Of a stretch of 64,000 bases of DNA, positions 59,601-64,000 are shown piece after piece. Below the pieces are notes generated by a model, which worked only from the letters and a program-made list of their open reading frames with translations, did no database searches and was not told where the DNA came from. Source of the stretch: Tillandsia leiboldiana (lineage: Eukaryota > Streptophyta > Magnoliopsida > Poales > Bromeliaceae); contig CM055060.1 in assembly GCA_029204045.2 (NCBI GenBank), positions 59,244,104 to 59,308,103 of the forward strand. The letters run 5' to 3'. Every line of letters begins with the position of its first letter. Within the stretch, counting starts at the first letter, position 1. Made by a program: the position numbers and the translations under genes.

Positions 59601-59870
59601 ACACGATACCAAGGTAAACCCATGGAATTGACTTTTTCTTCTCTTCTATTCTATCGAAGAAGAAATAGAATCCATCTAATACAGATCGTTGAATGATCCA
59701 TTCACCACCCTTCCTTTCATAGAAGTAAAAAATATAAAATTGTGATAGATATGAAATTCTAGTTATTTGATTTTATTCATTGAAAAAAAACTCAATCTTT
59801 TTCATTTGAATCCATGACATCGGATAAATGAAAAACAAATCATAAAAAAATAGAGAAAAAAAGAGCTTGG
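59600..59870. other. Possible plastid-derived insertion upstream of the CNL pseudogene
   Basis: GAAGAAATAGAATCCATC, AATGATCCATTCACCACC, TTCATTGAAAAAAAACTC and ATTTGAATCCATGACATC have the look of monocot plastid spacer DNA rather than of the surrounding nuclear sequence. This is an impression from composition and motif style, not an alignment. Confidence 0.3.
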
Positions 59871-59872
59871 AC

Positions 59873-62800
59873 ATGGTAGGCGTAGCCCTGACAGGTGCAG
59901 GATGGTTCGCGTCGTCGATCATCGGGAAGCTCATCGACGGCGCCCTCGCCTACGTCAAAGACCACAAGCGATGGCACAGTGCCATGGCCGCCGAGCTTGA
60001 GAGGTTGAAGATGGCACGGCCCCAGATCGAAACACTCGTCGACGCCGTCGAGATCGGCGACCTCAGTGTCCAGAGCCCTGCCCTAGAGCAATGGCTATGG
60101 CAGCTCAAAGACGCTGGGGTGGACGCCGACAACCTGCTCGACGAAATGTCCCACCGAACCATCGAACAAGAATCCGCTGCATCCCGTTCCAAGTGGTACG
60201 CTCTGCCATTCTCTAAGCGAAACGCCACATCCGGGCCGATCTTGGAGAGGTTGAGTGAGGTCGTGAAGCGATTCGACAACCTCGCATCCAAGATCGGCGC
60301 TTTCGTGCATATCGTCGGGAGCTTACGTGATGGACGCGCCGCGCGGAGGGCGCAGCGGAGGTATGAGATCGAATGGGGGCGCGAGACGGGCTTCTTGTTG
60401 GCGGCGGGTGAGGTGCTCGGCCGAGATAATGTGCGTATGGAGCTCGTCTTCCGGTTGACCTGGCTAGCAGTTTGCGAGGACATATCGAACTGCAAGGGAA
60501 TTTCTGTTGTCTCTGTTTTAGGCATTGGTGGCGTTGGGAAGACCACACTCGCTCAGCTCGTCTTTGATGATCGAGAAGTGGAAGGCCTTTTCGATTTGAA
60601 GATGTGGGTTTACGTTTCGAATGCCTTTGAGGCGCCGCGCATCTTGAAGAAAATATGGGAATCGGCAACCAAAGCGAAGGTCGATGTTGAGACCCTCGTT
60701 TCGATACAAAGGAATCTCAAGAAGATGTTGATGAATAAGAAGTTTTTATTGGTATTGGACGATGTGTGGAATAATCAGGATGAAACTGCATGAGAAGATG
60801 TAATGGCTCCGTTAAGATATGGACGGAGCGAAAGCAAAATCTTGCCGACGACTAGAATGAGATCGATAGTAGAAATGTTCGGGACAGTGGCTGGGAAGAT
60901 GAGTGAGCCATTGAATTTGAAGGGCTTAGAAGAGAATGACTACTTGATGCTTTTCAATAAATATGCATTTGGCAGTGCAAACCATGGCAATCATAAAAAG
61001 TTGCAAATTATATCCAAAGAAATGGTTAAGAAGCTCGGAGGAATACCGCTAGCGGCAAAGACTATTGGCGGAATATTACAAAAAGAATTAAGTGTTGAGC
61101 ATTGGACGAGAATTTGGGAAGGCCAATTGCTGAAATTCGAACAGGGAAATGACGACATTATGCCAATTCTAAAGTTGAGTTACCAACACCTGACAGCAGA
61201 ATTGCAGCGATGCTTCCGTTACTGCAGCATATTTCTCCAAAATTATGATTTTCAGAAAGAAGAATTGGTCCATATGTGGATGGTTGTCGGTCTAATTGAG
61301 CAAAATCCAAATAAAGAGGAGCGACCAGAGGACATAGGAGGCTGGTACTTCGAGAGTCTCGTAAGAAAATCTTTCTTTGAACATAAACACTTGTACTATG
61401 TCATGCATGATCTCCTTCACAACCTTGCAGGGTTTGTTTCTGCGAATGAATGCTTGAGCATTGTAGGCAATTTGCATGTACAGATCCCAGAATCTGTCCG
61501 ACATCTGTCTGTAAAGACGGATGACTTATCGGTGATTAAAATGATACCACAGCTACAATATTTGCGAATCCTTTTCCTACATTGCGACCGAAATGATCCT
61601 CAATTAGATAATGTAGTTGGTGATATGCTCAAAGGCTTGACAAACCTGCGCCTGTTGGGATTGTTTACCAAGTTCATGCTCGTGCTTCCAGACTCAATTG
61701 GAGACCTTATCCACCTTCGATAGTTGCATATAGGCCGAAATAATGTAAGTAAATTACCCTCTTCTGTATGTAGGCTTTATCACTTGCAAGCTCTTTATGT
61801 CCGAAGGAACATCAGCTACAAATTCTCTAAAGACAGTGTACCAGCAGGTATCAACGACCTAATTAAATTACAATCCATCTCTTCAGAGGTAATTACTATG
61901 ATACCGGAGATTGGAAGACTCACTTCTCTTGAAGCGCTGATTGGCTTCAGCGTCAAAGAGGATGCTGGATACAACATAACCGAGCTAGAGAAAATATCAG
62001 AATTGCGTGAACTGATAGTCACGAATCTTGAGAATGTAAAAAGTCCCGAAGAAGCTGCCAAGGCCAAGTTGAATTCAAAGGCACACCTCGCTTTGTTGTC
62101 ATTATGGTGGAACACATTAAGTACGTCAAAGAGGAGGCTGGATACAGCATAACCGAGCTAGAGAAAATATCATAATTGCATGAACTAATAGTCACGAATC
62201 TTGAGAATGTAAAAAGTCCCGAAGAAGCTGCCCCAAGTTGAATTCAAAGGCTTACCTCGCTTTGCTGTCATTACGGTGGAACACATTAAGCAATGTAGGA
62301 GAAGATGGTGTTAATTTGGACGAGCAATTGCTCGATTGTCTCCAACCACATTCTAACCTCAAGCATTTAGAGATGTTTGGCTACAAAGGCAGGAGATCGC
62401 CGCATTGGATGGTGGCTCACTCGCTCTCTTCTCTAACTTTTGTCCACTTAGCATGTTGTGATATCTGGGAAACCCTTCATCCTTTTGGAGATCTTCCCTT
62501 TCTTAAAGCTCTTATACTTGAAGAAATGAAAGCAGTTAAGCAAATCGGTCTGCAATTCTACGGCACCAGTGGAGTTAGTAGTGCTTTTCCATCGTTAGAA
62601 CTGCTTCAGTTTCAAAATATGGAAGGATTAGAACACTGGTACAGAGGCATTGAGGATGAGCAGTGGTTTCCTTGCTTGAGTATGCTTGTGGTCACCGGCT
62701 GTCCGAAGCTAAGGCGATTGCCTCCTATACCCCTCAGCCTCAAAGAGCTCGAAATAAGTTTTTCGAAAATAACCACCCTTCCACGACTTTGGGCGTTGCC

Positions 62801-63795
62801 GAATCAAAGCAGCAGCAACATATCGTCACCGTCGTCTCTTTCATCCATAACTGTTCTTTGGTGTTCAAATCTAAAATCATTAGCCGAAGGTTTAATCCAG
62901 GACCCTGAACATCTTATGCTTCTTGAGGATCTTACAATCTAGGATTGCTACGAGCTGGTGCATTTACCGGTGGAAAGGGTTTGAAAAGTTTGTCAGCCTT
63001 AAACAGCTTGCAATCCAAGGGTGCGAGAAACTTTTGCTGCTACCAATGATTCCTGACAACTTCCTGCCTTCATCTATCCGCTACCTTACTTTGAAGTCCT
63101 GTGGTGATCTTGATTTGTCGTTATCTCGCTTACTGCATGGCCTAACATCTCTCTCTTTCCTAAAGCTAGACGACTGTTTGAACCTCACATCCCTGCCTTC
63201 AGGAGACGTACTCCAAAGATCGACTGCGTTAACCTGGCTGATGATTCAAAATTGCCGAGAGTTGACATCACTGGGGGCATTAGAGTTCCTCCCCTCCCTA
63301 AAAATCTTGGAAATAAAAAAGTGCCGCAAACTTGTCGAAGTAGCAGTAGCTGAAGCAGAAGCACTATCACTGAGAGCTGTGGAGGTGCCCTCTTTAGCAC
63401 TTGATAGGCTCGACATAGATGACCCGTCACTACTGCTACTTGCGCCATTGAGAAGCCTGACCTCAATCAAATCTGTAGACATTAAGGGCTGTTCGCAAAT
63501 TCTGGCCTTACCCGATCGGTGGTTGCTGCAAAACCGAGCTACACTTCAGGTGCTAGCATTGTACGATGCAGTCTTATTGCAGTCATTGCCTGATAGCTTG
63601 TAGTGCCTCTCGTCCTTGCAGCTTTTGGTTCTGCGGAGTGTCCACCAGCTACAGAAGCTTCCAGTGCTGCCGCGATCCTTAAAGACTTTAGACATCTCCA
63701 ACTGTCACGCGGCCTTGGCTCAGAGCTACAAAAGAGATGGTGGCCCGGACTGGCACAAAATCGCGCACGGATGTGATTATTACTTCAATCTGGAA
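59873..63795 (+). pseudogene. CC-NBS-LRR pseudogene, tandem paralogue of the upstream CNL
   Basis: Collinear with the intact CNL: coiled coil (ATG 59873, VGVALTGAGWFASSIIGKLI), P-loop GIGGVGKTTLAQLVFDD, kinase-2 FLLVLDDVWNN, RNBS-B SKILPTTRMR, GIPLAAKTIGG, CFRYCSIF, YVMHDLLHNLAG and LRRs. Lesions: TGA 60791-60793 (a Trp codon in the paralogue), TAG 61721-61723 (Tyr in the paralogue), a 173-bp tandem duplication (61951-62123 repeated from 62124) plus a 4-bp loss that shift frame and introduce TAA at 62150, TAG 62940-62942, a 1-bp insertion near 62975, TAG 63601-63603 and a shifted C-terminal end. The first 300 codons could still give a CC plus partial NB fragment. Full receptor function is excluded. 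The frame after the last stop runs open to the window end. Confidence 0.95.
61951..62296 (+). repeat. 173-bp tandem duplication inside the CNL pseudogene
   Basis: CGTCAAAGAGGATGCTGGAT at 61951 and CGTCAAAGAGGAGGCTGGAT at 62124 begin two near-identical copies that both contain CCGAGCTAGAGAAAATATCA, TCTTGAGAATGTAAAAAGTC and GGTGGAACACATTAAG. The second copy has lost 4 bp (GCCAAGGCCAAG to GCCCCAAG). Confidence 0.95.
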
Positions 63796-64000
63796 GGCCT
63801 AAAAGACTTAAGATGGCTCCTGAGCACCTGTTCTTCCTTTTCTTTTCTCTTGATGTTCACTACTCTCTTTTTTCGCTTTCTTAGACAAAGTGCCCAATAT
63901 TCTCTTGTGACATTTTTAACCGCTGTTGGTATCAACTGTCTCTTGAAAAGGTATGCATCTTTGCGTTCAGCTCCTCATAAAGTTTTCACCAGAATTTTTT

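Overview
This is nuclear DNA of a flowering plant. The genes have GT-AG introns, plant-specific families and AT-rich intergenic DNA full of (TA)n and (GA)n microsatellites and small transposons. Coiled-coil NLRs written as single long exons, plus the general base composition, suggest a monocot (a pineapple- or palm-like commelinid is my guess, not provable here).

Layout. 0-3.3 kb: 3'-truncated HAPLESS 8-like gene on the minus strand, with a CT-rich 5' leader. 5.3-21 kb: gene-poor AT-rich DNA with several MITE families, long dinucleotide repeats, SINE-like copies, an isolated GC-rich cluster of ACGT elements at about 9.9-10.1 kb, and GC-rich relics at 19.7-20.2 kb. 21.9-24.6 kb: a decayed, internally deleted Copia LTR retrotransposon. 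A solo LTR of the same family lies inverted at 44.8-45.5 kb. 28.5-29.1 kb: first exons of an unidentified minus-strand gene, divergent from the next gene. 30.8-35.9 kb: CLC-f type chloride channel/transporter, nine exons, complete. 37.1-40.0 kb: group I WRKY transcription factor, minus strand, five exons, complete. The CLC-f and WRKY genes are convergent. 43-45.8 kb: further MITEs, including a perfect 106-bp-arm hairpin, a tandem duplication and the solo LTR. 46.9-48.3 kb: intronless mitochondrial-type PPR protein (At1g80150-like). 49.4-52.7 kb: an hAT-type non-autonomous element with its 8-bp target duplication, then a roughly 1.2-kb tandem segmental duplication carrying nested MITEs. 54.4-58.2 kb: an intact CC-NBS-LRR resistance gene (1253 aa). 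59.9-63.8 kb: a tandem paralogue disabled by nonsense codons, frameshifts and an internal 173-bp duplication.

The genes do not form an operon or pathway. Likely roles are pollen function (HAP8-like), endomembrane anion transport (CLC-f), stress/defence transcription (WRKY), mitochondrial RNA processing (PPR) and pathogen recognition (NLR). I found no undescribed multi-gene system. The most unusual signals are the transposon and repeat structures: a Mutator-like MITE with a clean 9-bp target duplication and at least six copies, a perfect long hairpin, nested duplications, and two GC-rich ACGT islands.
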